The position numbers were made by a program, and so were the translations under genes. This document shows, one piece after another, positions 14,953 to 22,348 of a stretch of 22,943 bases of DNA (position 1 is the first letter of the stretch; every line of letters starts with the position of its first letter). Source of the DNA: Lysobacter_C sp966210725 (GTDB lineage Bacteria; Pseudomonadota; Gammaproteobacteria; Xanthomonadales; Xanthomonadaceae); contig CBIHLN010000038.1 of assembly GCA_966210725.1 (NCBI GenBank), positions 1 through 22,943 on the forward strand, read 5' to 3'. A model generated the notes under the pieces. The model saw only the letters and a program-made list of their open reading frames with translations. It was not told the origin of the DNA and searched no databases.

Positions 14953-16950
14953 ATGCCCCGCCACGCCCTGCGCCCGCTCGCCTGCGCCCTTGCCCTGACC
15001 CTCGCCTCCACCCTCGCCGCCCCCGCGGCCCACGCCCAGGCGGCCAAGCCGCCGGCGGCCTGCACCGACTTCTACGGCCACGCCAATGCCGACTGGTTGC
15101 AGAACAATCCGCTGACCGACGGCGTCGCCTCCATTTCCGCACTCGGCCAGCTCGGCGACCGCGCCCGCCACCAGCAGGTCGAACTGCTCAACGCGGCGAT
15201 GCAGTCGCCGCAGGGCAACGTCCAGCAGCTGCTGGGCGACTTCTGGGCCAGCGGACTGGACGAAGCGGCGGTCGAGCGCGACGGCGCCCAGCCCATTGCC
15301 CCGCTGCTGTCGCGCATCGATGCCATCCGCCGTCACCGCGACATCGCCCCCGCCCTGGCCGCGCTGCACCAGGTCGGCATCCCGGTGGCCTTCAATTTCA
15401 GTGCCGACGTCGACCTGCGCGACCTCAAGCGCCACATCGGCTACTTCAGCCAGGGCGGCCTGGGCCTGCCGGACCCGGCGTACTACATCCGCACCGACCC
15501 GCCCACGCGCGACCTGCTGGGCCAGTACACCGCGTATGTGCAGAAGATCCTCGCACTGACCGGCACGCCCGACGACGAGCTCGCCGAACAGGCGCAGCAG
15601 GTGCTGGACCTGGAGACCCGCATCGCGCAGGTGACGCGCCCGCTGGCCCAGTTGCGCGATCCGCGCAGCAACTTCGCGCCGGTGGCGACGGCCGAGCTCG
15701 ACAAGACGTACCCGAACCTCAAGCTGGGCGAGTTCCTGCAGGCGCAGTCGGTCACCGATGACACCGTGTCGATTGCCAACCCCGACCTGCTCGCGCAGAT
15801 CGACGCGCTGGTGCGCGAGCTCAAGCCCGAACAGTGGAAGGCCTACCTGCGCTGGCGCGTGGGCGATGCCATGGCCCCGTATATGGCGCGCGCATGGCGG
15901 GATGCCAGCTTCGACTTCCGCGGCCGCGTGCTGGAAGGCCGCACCGCGCAACTGCCGCGCCAGCAGATGGTGCTGGATGCCATCAACCAGGCGGCCGGTC
16001 CGATGCTGGGCCGCGAATACGCGGCCCGCTACCTGCCGGCCGCCACCTCGGCCCGAGCGCAGGAAATCGCCACGGCTGTACGCAATGCCATGGGCGCCGC
16101 GCTCGACCGCGACACCCGCCTGGGCCCGCAGGCCAAGGCGGAGGCCAAGGCCAAGCTGGCGGCGATGAAGATCGAAGTGGGTACGCCGTCGCGCGACCTG
16201 GACTACACGATCCAGCCGATGGGCCGCGGCAGCTTCGGCGGCAACATGCTGATCGCCTCCACCTGGCACCACGCCCAGGAGATGCGCCGCATCGGCGGCG
16301 AGAATGCGGACCGCCGCTGGAACGTGTTGCCGCAGTACCCGGCGCTGGCCTACGACATCGCCCAGAACCGCTTGGTGGTGACGGCTGCGATGTTGCAGGC
16401 CCCGGTGCTGGACATGACGCTCGACACCGCCGCGCAGTACGGCAGCTTCGGCGCGCTGGTGGGCCACGAGATCAGCCACGGCTTCGATGCGCGCGGCCAC
16501 CTGGTCGACGCCAGCGAACAGGTGCGCAGCTGGTGGACCCCGACGGAAACGGCCGCCTGGGACACGGTGGGCAATCGCGTGATCGCCCAGTACGGCGCGC
16601 TCGAGTACCCGGTGATCGAAGGCATCAAGGTCAATGGCGCCCAGACCCGCGACGAGAACATGGCGGACCTGGCGGGCATCGAGCTGGCGTGGGCGGCCTA
16701 CCAGGCCGCACGACCGGATGCCCCGAAGGAGACCCGCGAGGACTTCTTCGACGGCTGGGCCTCGATCTGGGCCGAGCACATGAGCGAAGCCGAAGCCACC
16801 CGCCGCGCCGCCAGCAGCGTGCATGCGCCGGGCCAGTGGCGCACCAATGCCCCGCTGATGAACCTTCCGGGGTTTGCTGAAACCTTCGCCTGCAAGGCCA
16901 AGGCCGACATGCGTTTGGGCGACGACGCGCGCGTGGTGCTGTGGCCCTGA
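14953..16950 (+). CDS. M13 family metallopeptidase, soluble periplasmic
   Basis: The 665-residue enzyme has a Sec signal peptide (PLACALALTLASTLAAPAAHAQ, probable cleavage after AHA) and no lipobox. The N-terminal family segment ACTDFYGHANADWL parallels that of the preceding gene. The zinc motif is HEISHGFDARG (His505, Glu506, His509), the third ligand lies in DENMADLAGIELAW (Glu568, Asp572), and the tail CKAKADMRLGDDARVVLW ends the protein exactly as in its neighbour. All catalytic residues are present. It is a diverged paralogue of the upstream M13 lipoprotein: same fold and tail, different targeting and many substitutions. The ATG at 14953 is preferred over 14941 because GGAA precedes it at good spacing and the signal peptide then has its usual length. 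Confidence 0.92.
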   Translation: MPRHALRPLACALALTLASTLAAPAAHAQAAKPPAACTDFYGHANADWLQNNPLTDGVASISALGQLGDRARHQQVELLNAAMQSPQGNVQQLLGDFWASGLDEAAVERDGAQPIAPLLSRIDAIRRHRDIAPALAALHQVGIPVAFNFSADVDLRDLKRHIGYFSQGGLGLPDPAYYIRTDPPTRDLLGQYTAYVQKILALTGTPDDELAEQAQQVLDLETRIAQVTRPLAQLRDPRSNFAPVATAELDKTYPNLKLGEFLQAQSVTDDTVSIANPDLLAQIDALVRELKPEQWKAYLRWRVGDAMAPYMARAWRDASFDFRGRVLEGRTAQLPRQQMVLDAINQAAGPMLGREYAARYLPAATSARAQEIATAVRNAMGAALDRDTRLGPQAKAEAKAKLAAMKIEVGTPSRDLDYTIQPMGRGSFGGNMLIASTWHHAQEMRRIGGENADRRWNVLPQYPALAYDIAQNRLVVTAAMLQAPVLDMTLDTAAQYGSFGALVGHEISHGFDARGHLVDASEQVRSWWTPTETAAWDTVGNRVIAQYGALEYPVIEGIKVNGAQTRDENMADLAGIELAWAAYQAARPDAPKETREDFFDGWASIWAEHMSEAEATRRAASSVHAPGQWRTNAPLMNLPGFAETFACKAKADMRLGDDARVVLWP

Positions 16951-16972
16951 CCGGCTCAACGCAACGGGCATG

Positions 16973-17002
16973 AAAAACGGCGCGGTCACCCGCGCCGTTT
17001 TT
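16973..17002. terminator. Bidirectional terminator between M13 gene and rhomboid gene
   Basis: AAAAACGGCGCGG (16973-16985), loop TCAC and CCGCGCCGTTTTT (16990-17002) are perfectly complementary, with A- and T-tracts at the two ends. It can terminate both the rightward peptidase transcript and the leftward rhomboid transcript. Confidence 0.9.
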
Positions 17003-17087
17003 CTTTGTCGTTCCAGTGGGCTTCGCCATCGCAGATGGCTGATCGTGCGCCATCCCGGATCTCGTTCCGGGTGACCCCTCACCCGCC

Positions 17088-17720
17088 TCAGCGCACGATG
17101 CGCGGCCGCGGCGGTTTGCGGCGGCCGAAGGGTGGATGGCCGCGCCAGTAGCGGATCAGCAGCCAGCCGAACAACATGCCGCCCAAGTGGGCGAAGTGCG
17201 CCACGCCCGGCTGCAGCCCGGTAAAACCCAGCAGCAGCGCAATGGCGCCATAGACGATGACCAGCGTGCGCGCCTTCATCGGGATCGGCGGGATCAAGAG
17301 CATCACGCGCTGGTGCGGAAACAGCATGCCGTAGGCCAACAGCAGGCCGAACACCCCGCCCGAGGCACCCAACGTCGGATACGCCTGCCCGCCCTGCGAC
17401 ATCGCCCAGGCCCCGACCGCCAGCTGGCACAGCGCCGCGCCCAGCACGCACACTGCATAGAAGGTCAGGAAGCGCTTCTCGCCCCACGTGTGCTCGACCG
17501 GCGCGCCGAACATCAGCAGCGCCAGCATGTTGAACAACAGGTGGGCGATATCGCCATGCAGGAACGCGTAGGTGACCAGCTGCCAGGGCATGAAGCCGGC
17601 GCCCAGCGGCCACAGCATCAGCGGGCCGAGCGCGGCGCGCTCCAGCACGAGTTGCAGCAGGAATGCGATGCCGTTGGCGATCAGAAGGGCCCGCGTGACG
17701 GGCGGCAGATTGGAAAACAT
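17088..17720 (-). CDS. Rhomboid family intramembrane serine protease
   Basis: The 210-residue polytopic membrane protein carries the rhomboid signatures. HGDIAHLLFNM (55-65) contains the oxyanion His/Asn residues, TLGASGGVFG the catalytic serine (Ser120), and AHFAHLGGMLFGW the catalytic His (His178) in the last core helix. EHTWGEKRFLTFY corresponds to the L1-side WR-like region. The protein is a six-helix core without N- or C-terminal soluble domains, ending in an Arg/Pro/Lys-rich tail. Rhomboids cleave transmembrane substrates in the plane of the inner membrane; the substrate is unknown. The ATG at 17720 (MFSNLPPVTRALL) has GGGAG five bases upstream, so it is preferred over an ATG at 17744. 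It lies 97 bp behind the ATL gene on the same strand, with no terminator between. Confidence 0.9.
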   Translation of the reverse strand: MFSNLPPVTRALLIANGIAFLLQLVLERAALGPLMLWPLGAGFMPWQLVTYAFLHGDIAHLLFNMLALLMFGAPVEHTWGEKRFLTFYAVCVLGAALCQLAVGAWAMSQGGQAYPTLGASGGVFGLLLAYGMLFPHQRVMLLIPPIPMKARTLVIVYGAIALLLGFTGLQPGVAHFAHLGGMLFGWLLIRYWRGHPPFGRRKPPRPRIVR

Positions 17721-17817
17721 TTCGACTCCCGGGGGACGCGTCATGGTAGCCGTTGCATGGCGCGGGCCGCTTCACGCGGCGGTCGCGCACGCCGGTGCCA
17801 GAGGTGTCCGGTGCGGG

Positions 17818-18162
17818 TCAGGACGGCCCCCAGACCTGCTCGTCGACACTGGCGGCCGCGCGTTGCCCGCGGACGCGTCCCTGCTCGATCCGCACCCCTT
17901 CGGCCCGCAACCGCTTGCACTGCTCGCGGTACCCCTCCGAGCCCGCCGGAAAGGCCACCCGGCCGTCCGAGCGCAGGACGCGGTGCCAGGGGAGATCCGC
18001 CTCCGTATTGCCCGACAGCAGCCGCGCCACCCACCGTGCGCGGCCTGGCAGGCCGGCGCGTCGCGCCACCTCGCCGTAGCCGGCCACCTGCCCCGCCGGG
18101 ATGGCTCGCACGGCCGCAAGGATGCGCCGCTGGGCATCGTGGGAGTCGTGGGTCTCCTGCAT
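17818..18162 (-). CDS. Alkyltransferase-like protein (ATL), MGMT-family DNA-repair protein
   Basis: The 114-residue protein matches the C-terminal DNA-binding/active-site domain of O6-alkylguanine-DNA alkyltransferases (VAGYGEVARRAGLPGRARWVARLL...), but the active site reads PWHRV instead of PCHRV: Trp59 replaces the alkyl-acceptor cysteine. This defines the ATL class (E. coli YbaZ/AtlA), which binds O6-alkylguanine, flips the base and flags it for nucleotide excision repair rather than repairing it. The Arg-rich recognition helix is present. The C-terminus (GRVRGQRAAASVDEQVWGPS) is not conserved family sequence as far as I can tell. The ATG at 18162 has no SD. TATCCT (18175-18170) lies seven bases upstream, suggesting a leaderless mRNA. 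uvrB is about 3 kb away. Confidence 0.88.
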   Translation of the reverse strand: MQETHDSHDAQRRILAAVRAIPAGQVAGYGEVARRAGLPGRARWVARLLSGNTEADLPWHRVLRSDGRVAFPAGSEGYREQCKRLRAEGVRIEQGRVRGQRAAASVDEQVWGPS

Positions 18163-18203
18163 GCCGGTTAGGATAGGGGACTGCCCCGCGAATGGAGCCG
18201 CCC

Positions 18204-18614
18204 GTGCGCAATTTCGAATCGATCCGACGCCACATCAAGGCGGCCGGCTACCAGGTGACCATGCAGGACGACGACGTCGTCTGCATTGAACTGTCGCTGG
18301 AAAAAGGCACCCGGCACCAGGCGATCTTCCTGTCGGAACTCGACGACGACGACGGCCGCCCCTACCTGCGCGTCAGCACGGCGGTGGCCCCGACCACGGG
18401 CCTGGACGCGCGCCGCTCGCTGGTCTTCAACTGGCAGAGTCGCGTGGGCTACCTCGCCATCGGTGACATGGATGGGGTGCCGTACCTGCAGCTGTGCGAG
18501 AACCGGCCGTACGACGGGCTGGACGGCGCGGAAATCGACCGCCTGGTGCTGGAGATCGGCGGGCTGGGCGACCGCATGGAGCGGATGCTGTCGGCGGGCG
18601 GTGACCTGCTCTGA
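18204..18614 (+). CDS. Small YbjN-like conserved protein
   Basis: This 136-residue acidic cytoplasmic protein has no signal peptide or membrane segment. Its layout, an N-terminal helix (RNFESIRRHIKAAGY), beta strands (VVCIELSLEK; PYLRVSTAVAP), an FNWQSRVGYLAIGDMDGVPYLQL core and a long C-terminal helix (EIDRLVLEIGGLGDRMERML), resembles YbjN/CesT-chaperone-like folds. That is inference from pattern; I cannot name a function. The GTG at 18204 is taken as the start because GGAG (18194-18197) lies six bases before it; an ATG at 18192 is in frame but its SD is absent and it overlaps this SD. The gene is divergent from the ATL gene with a very short spacer. Confidence 0.7.
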   Translation: MRNFESIRRHIKAAGYQVTMQDDDVVCIELSLEKGTRHQAIFLSELDDDDGRPYLRVSTAVAPTTGLDARRSLVFNWQSRVGYLAIGDMDGVPYLQLCENRPYDGLDGAEIDRLVLEIGGLGDRMERMLSAGGDLL

Positions 18615-18650
18615 CCCCCAACCGGCATCAGGTGCCGACCGCGACGCAAT

Positions 18651-18684
18651 AAAAAAGGCCGCCCCGCAAGGGACGGCCTTTTTC
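18651..18684. terminator. Bidirectional terminator between YbjN-like gene and tRNA-Val
   Basis: An A-run (18651-18656) and GGCCGCCCC (18657-18665) pair across a GCAA loop with GGGACGGCC and TTTTT (to 18683), with one mismatch. It ends the rightward protein gene and, read leftwards, the tRNA-Val transcript, whose 3' end is at 18691. Confidence 0.85.
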
Positions 18685-18690
18685 GATGTC

Positions 18691-18765
18691 TGGTGGGCGG
18701 TACAGGGTTCGAACCTGTGACCCCTACCATGTCAAGGTAGTGCTCTACCGCTGAGCTAACCGCCC
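18691..18765 (-). tRNA. tRNA-Val (anticodon GAC)
   Basis: A complete 75-nt cloverleaf including encoded CCA. The acceptor stem GGGCGGT pairs with ACCGCCC, the D arm is GCTCAGCGGTAGAGC, and the anticodon arm is CTACC-TTGACAT-GGTAG with GAC in the loop. The T arm is ACAGG-TTCGAAC-CCTGT and the discriminator is A. The GAC anticodon reads GUC/GUU valine codons. It has its own promoter upstream and a terminator downstream. Confidence 0.97.
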
Positions 18766-18799
18766 GTTCGCCGTCAGACACACCCGGCGAGGGGCGCGC

Positions 18800-18828
18800 A
18801 GTGTAGCCCGGGTCGTGGCGGGCGGCAA
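18800..18828 (-). promoter_or_regulatory. sigma-70 promoter of tRNA-Val
   Basis: Reading leftwards, TTGCCG (18828-18823) and TACACT (18805-18800) are separated by exactly 17 bp. The start would be near 18793, about 28 nt before the mature tRNA 5' end. The region after the -10 (GCGCGCC) is a GC-rich discriminator of the kind seen at stringently controlled stable-RNA promoters. Confidence 0.75.
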
Positions 18829-18845
18829 CTGTCCCGGCGCGTCGA

Positions 18846-19376
18846 TCAGGCCTGGGGCGGAATACGCAGGACCTGGCCCGGATAGATCCTGTCCGGGTCC
18901 TTCAGCATCGGCTGGTTCGCCTCGAAGATCCGCGGGTACTGGTTGGCTTCGCCGTACATCTTCTTGGCGATGCCCGACAGCGTGTCGCCGGATTCGACGG
19001 TGTAGGTCTTGCTGGTCCACTCGCCACCCGGGCTGCCCGCAGACGAGTGCGACTGCCCGGCCGAACCGCCGGCCGGCGTGGCACCGGCCGTCTTGACCTC
19101 CGCGACGGGCGGGCCGACCCGCAGGCGGTCGTCCACCCGGCCCACGCCCTCCACGTTGCCCACGATCAGCACCGCCTTTTCGCGGGTGTCCTGGTCGCGC
19201 ACGGTACCGTCCATCACCACCGTGTCGCCCTCGAACCGGAGGCGGATGCCCGAGGGGTCGATCCCGTGCTCGCGCAGGTGCGTACTCAGCGGCTTGGTGG
19301 CACCTTCGGCGCCGCGGTCGTGGTCCTTGCCGAAGATCTTGCTGCCGGCGCCCTTGATGAAATCGAACAGGCCCAT
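18846..19376 (-). CDS. kbp: Kbp/YgaU-type BON-LysM potassium-binding protein
   Basis: The 176-residue protein shares the domain order and many phrases of E. coli Kbp (YgaU, 149 residues). The start is MGLFDFIKGAGSKIFG; a BON domain follows (about 26-88, including EKAVLIVGNVEGVGRVDDRL). A Gly/Ser/Ala linker (about 95-120) is longer than in E. coli. The LysM domain is at about 124-173 (YTVESGDTLSGIAKKMYGEANQYPRIFEANQPML, ending YPGQVLRIP). Kbp is a cytoplasmic K+ sensor protein with no signal peptide, as here, so the LysM domain need not bind peptidoglycan. The ATG at 19376 is preceded by GGAG seven bases away. It lies 77 bp behind uvrB on the same strand, possibly read through from it. Confidence 0.9.
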   Translation of the reverse strand: MGLFDFIKGAGSKIFGKDHDRGAEGATKPLSTHLREHGIDPSGIRLRFEGDTVVMDGTVRDQDTREKAVLIVGNVEGVGRVDDRLRVGPPVAEVKTAGATPAGGSAGQSHSSAGSPGGEWTSKTYTVESGDTLSGIAKKMYGEANQYPRIFEANQPMLKDPDRIYPGQVLRIPPQA

Positions 19377-19453
19377 GGTCGTGCTCCAGTGCGGGGGAAC
19401 GCGACCCTCGCACTGCTTCCGTGACGGAGCGGTCATGCCCCGCCACCGGCGCC

Positions 19454-21520
19454 TTAATGCAGGGCGACTTCCTTGATCTGGCGGATCTGGTCGCGCACGG
19501 AGGCCGCCTCCTCGAACTCCAGGTCGCGGGCATGTTTGTACATCTGCTGCTCCAGCGCCTTGATCCGCGCGGCGGCCTGCGACGGGTCCATGGACGCATA
19601 GTCCGTTGCGGGCTCGGCCGCCTTGCGCCCCTTGCCGCGCCCCTTGCCCTTCTCGGCATCGGGGTCGGCACGCGCGCCTTCCATGATGTCCATCACCGGA
19701 CGGCTCACCGAACGCGGCGTGATGCCGTGTTCGGCGTTGTACTCGACCTGCTTGGCGCGGCGGCGGTCCGTCTCGTCGATGGCGGTCTGCATCGAACGGG
19801 TGACCTTGTCGGCGTACAGGATCGCCTTGCCGCGCACGTTTCGGGCCGCGCGGCCGATCGTCTGGATCAGCGACCCACCCGAACGCAGGAAGCCTTCCTT
19901 GTCGGCATCCAGGATGGCCACCAGCGACACCTCCGGCATGTCCAGGCCCTCGCGCAACAGGTTGATGCCCACCAGCACGTCGAACTTGCCCAGGCGCAGG
20001 TCGCGGATGATCTCCACGCGCTCCACGGTGTCGATGTCGCTGTGCAGGTAGCGCACGCGGATGCCGTGCTCGCCCAGGTACTCGGTGAGGTTCTCGGCCA
20101 TGCGCTTGGTCAGCGTGGTGATCAGCACGCGGTCGCCCATCGCGACACGCTCGTTGATCTCGCCCAGCACGTCGTCCACCTGCGTGGCGACCGGCCGGAT
20201 CTCCACCACGGGGTCGATCAGACCGGTGGGACGGACCACCAGCTCGACCACTTCGCCCTGCGACTTATCCAGCTCGTACGGCCCCGGCGTGGCAGACACG
20301 AAGATCGCGCGCGGCGACCGCCCTTCCCACTCCTCGAACTTGAGCGGTCGGTTGTCCAGCGCCGAGGGCAGCCGGAAGCCGAACTCCACCAGCGTTTCCT
20401 TGCGCGAGCGGTCGCCCTTGTACATCGCGCCGATCTGCGGAACCGTCACGTGCGACTCGTCGCAGACCAGCAGCGCGTCGGGCGGCAGGTAGTCGAACAG
20501 GCACGGCGGCGGCTCGCCCGGCATGTGGCCGGTGAGGTGCCGGCTGTAGTTCTCCACGCCGTTGCAGTATCCGACCTCCGCCAGCATCTCCAGATCGAAC
20601 TGGGTGCGCTGGGCCAGGCGCTGCGCCTCGACCAGCTTGTTGGCCGAATACAGCTGCTCTAGGCGGACCTTGAGCTCGTCCTTGATGGCGTCGATGGCGT
20701 CCAACACGGTGCGGCGCGTGGTCACGTAGTGCGACTTGGGGTAGATCGTGTAGCGCGGCAGCTTGCGCAGCGCCTCTCCGGTGAGCGGGTCGAAGGCGGT
20801 GACCGACTCGATCTCGCCATCGAACAGCTCGATGCGGATGGCCTCGTCGTCGCTCTCGGCCGGGTGCACGTCGATCACCTCGCCGCGCACGCGGTAGGTA
20901 CCGCGGCGCAGCTCAGTGTCGTTGCGGCTGTATTGCATCTCCGTGAGACGGCGGATCAGCTCGCGCTGGTCGATGCGCTCGCCGCGCACCATGTGCAGCA
21001 CCATCCGGAAGTATTCGTTGGGGTCGCCCAGGCCGTAGATCGCAGAGACGGTGCAGACGATGATGGCGTCGCGGCGCTCCAGCAGGGCCTTGGTGGCCGA
21101 CAGCCGCATCTGCTCGATGTGCTCGTTCACCGAACTGTCCTTCTCGATGAAGGTGTCGCTGGACGGGACGTAGGCCTCGGGCTGGTAGTAGTCGTAGTAG
21201 CTGACGAAGTATTCGACCGCGTTGTTCGGGAAAAACGACTTGAACTCGCCGTACAGCTGCGCGGCCAGGGTCTTGTTGGGCGCCATCACCAGCGTGGGCT
21301 TCTGCACCTGCTCGATCACATTGGCGATGGTGTAGGTCTTACCCGAACCCGTCACGCCCAGCAGCGTCTGGTGCGCGAGCCCGCCCTCGAACCCCTTTAC
21401 CAGACGCTCGATCGCCGCCGGCTGGTCACCTGCGGGCTGGTACGGTGAGACGATCTGGAAACGGCCCTCCTGCACGACAGGCCTGTCGGCATGCGGCTGC
21501 ACGGCGTCATTCATAGGCAT
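19454..21520 (-). CDS. uvrB: Excinuclease ABC subunit B (UvrB)
   Basis: The 688-residue protein is a full-length UvrB. It has Walker A GVTGSGKT (55-62), the damage-probing beta-hairpin with FVSYYDYYQPEAYVP (about 105-119), the DESH Walker B (LLVCDESHVTVPQ), helicase motifs (LITTLTKRMAENL, DVLVGINLLREGLD, QTIGRAARN) and the C-terminal UVR motif (about 650-685), which binds UvrC. UvrB receives damaged DNA from UvrA, verifies the lesion and loads UvrC for dual incision. Two ATGs (21520 and 21514) are both possible; GGGA favours the second by spacing. TACACT (21548-21543) is a plausible -10. I see no LexA-type operator close upstream. An ATL protein encoded nearby would feed lesions into this pathway. 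Confidence 0.97.
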   Translation of the reverse strand: MPMNDAVQPHADRPVVQEGRFQIVSPYQPAGDQPAAIERLVKGFEGGLAHQTLLGVTGSGKTYTIANVIEQVQKPTLVMAPNKTLAAQLYGEFKSFFPNNAVEYFVSYYDYYQPEAYVPSSDTFIEKDSSVNEHIEQMRLSATKALLERRDAIIVCTVSAIYGLGDPNEYFRMVLHMVRGERIDQRELIRRLTEMQYSRNDTELRRGTYRVRGEVIDVHPAESDDEAIRIELFDGEIESVTAFDPLTGEALRKLPRYTIYPKSHYVTTRRTVLDAIDAIKDELKVRLEQLYSANKLVEAQRLAQRTQFDLEMLAEVGYCNGVENYSRHLTGHMPGEPPPCLFDYLPPDALLVCDESHVTVPQIGAMYKGDRSRKETLVEFGFRLPSALDNRPLKFEEWEGRSPRAIFVSATPGPYELDKSQGEVVELVVRPTGLIDPVVEIRPVATQVDDVLGEINERVAMGDRVLITTLTKRMAENLTEYLGEHGIRVRYLHSDIDTVERVEIIRDLRLGKFDVLVGINLLREGLDMPEVSLVAILDADKEGFLRSGGSLIQTIGRAARNVRGKAILYADKVTRSMQTAIDETDRRRAKQVEYNAEHGITPRSVSRPVMDIMEGARADPDAEKGKGRGKGRKAAEPATDYASMDPSQAAARIKALEQQMYKHARDLEFEEAASVRDQIRQIKEVALH

Positions 21521-21542
21521 CGGTCCCGGGGGCGGACAGGTC

Positions 21543-21548
21543 AGTGTA
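21543..21548 (-). promoter_or_regulatory. Possible -10 element of uvrB
   Basis: TACACT read leftwards, the same hexamer as in the tRNA-Val promoter. It would give a leader of about 15 nt before the ATG at 21520. A -35 at 17 bp is not recognisable (CGCCCC), so this is tentative. Confidence 0.35.
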
Positions 21549-21669
21549 GCGAGCGCTTGAAGATGGGGGCGCCTGCGGGGTTTCCCTACCCCCTGTGCAG
21601 CACTGCCCCTCTGGGCACGCTGTGCCAGCCCCGGTCAGGCTTCCGTCCTTTACGGCCTGGATGCCTGCC

Positions 21670-22194
21670 ATGCGCCCGAGGAAGGGCTTCACCCTGCTGG
21701 ACCTGATCGTCGCGATGGCCATTGCCGGCCTGCTGCTCGGGCTCGGCGTGCCCGCGTTTTCGGGCACGATGGAGCGGGTTCGCACCGCCAATGCCCTCCA
21801 CGCCATCAGCGCCTCGATGGCCGCGGCGAGAAGTACGGCGATCACACGCAACCATCCAGTGACCGTGTGCCCCAGCAGCGACGGCGCCTCCTGCCGGACC
21901 GATCGGAACTGGACGCACGGCTGGATCATCTTCCTGGACGCGGACCGGTCAGGCGCTCCGGCGACCGTTGCTGCGGTGCTGAAGGTGCAACAGGGGGTCG
22001 GACCCGGGATGGCCCTCTCCAGCTCATCGGGCCGGCACCGCGTACGGTATCTGCGCAATGGCTCCGCGGCCGGTACCAATCTGACGCTGCGCCTGTGCTC
22101 CAGGCACCTCGGGCGCGAGGTGGCCCACGCCATCGTCAGCAATACCGGCCGGCTCCGCACCCTCCGCCTGTCTCAAGGCGCCCCGTGCAGCTGA
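21670..22194 (+). CDS. FimT/GspH-family type IV pseudopilin
   Basis: The 174-residue protein starts with a class III prepilin signal: basic MRPRKG, cleavage before Phe7, then FTLLDLIVAMAIAGLLLGLGVPAF as the hydrophobic N-terminal helix. Residue +5 of the mature protein is Asp, where most pilins have Glu. The globular part has the FimT/GspH pattern: a helix with AARSTAITRNHPVTVC, two cysteines (CPSSDGASC), WTHGWIIFLDADRSG, a beta-rich C-terminus with VRYLRNGSA, and GRLRTLRLSQG. FimT proteins are minor pilins of the type IV pilus, and some bind DNA during natural transformation. An ATG at 21661 is also in frame; neither has a strong SD. No pilV/W/X follows directly; the next feature is tRNA-Asn. 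Confidence 0.88.
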   Translation: MRPRKGFTLLDLIVAMAIAGLLLGLGVPAFSGTMERVRTANALHAISASMAAARSTAITRNHPVTVCPSSDGASCRTDRNWTHGWIIFLDADRSGAPATVAAVLKVQQGVGPGMALSSSSGRHRVRYLRNGSAAGTNLTLRLCSRHLGREVAHAIVSNTGRLRTLRLSQGAPCS

Positions 22195-22227
22195 GTCAGG
22201 CCACCAGTCCCCGACATCCCTGCCCGC

Positions 22228-22255
22228 TTGACCCCCGGGCTGGGCCGTTTACAAT
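22228..22255 (+). promoter_or_regulatory. sigma-70 promoter of tRNA-Asn
   Basis: TTGACC (22228-22233) and TACAAT (22250-22255), both one mismatch from consensus, are separated by 16 bp. Transcription would start near 22262, a few bases before the tRNA, with a GC-rich discriminator (GCGCA). Confidence 0.85.
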
Positions 22256-22265
22256 GCGCATCCCC

Positions 22266-22342
22266 GCCCGAATAGCTCAGCCGGTTAGAGCACTTGACTG
22301 TTAATCAGGGGGTCGTTGGTTCGAGTCCAACTTCGGGCGCCA
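22266..22342 (+). tRNA. tRNA-Asn (anticodon GTT)
   Basis: A complete 77-nt cloverleaf with encoded CCA. The acceptor stem GCCCGAA pairs with TTCGGGC, the D arm is GCTCAGCCGGTTAGAGC, and the anticodon arm is CTTGA-CTGTTAA-TCAGG with GTT in the loop. The T arm is GTTGG-TTCGAGT-CCAAC and the discriminator is G. Confidence 0.97.
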
Positions 22343-22348
22343 GATCAG

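Noticed and set aside
14848..17790. Very long open frame (980 codons) on the minus strand across the second M13 gene and rhomboid gene
   Set aside because: It is antisense to a well-supported M13 peptidase and its translation is an Arg/Ala/His-rich shadow with no domain. Such frames are expected at this GC content.
18192..18203. ATG at 18192 as start of the YbjN-like gene
   Set aside because: It lacks its own Shine-Dalgarno sequence, and the GGAG that follows it fits the GTG at 18204.
21521..21600. LexA (SOS) operator upstream of uvrB
   Set aside because: No CTG-N10-CAG or other palindromic operator is visible near the start; only a possible -10 hexamer.
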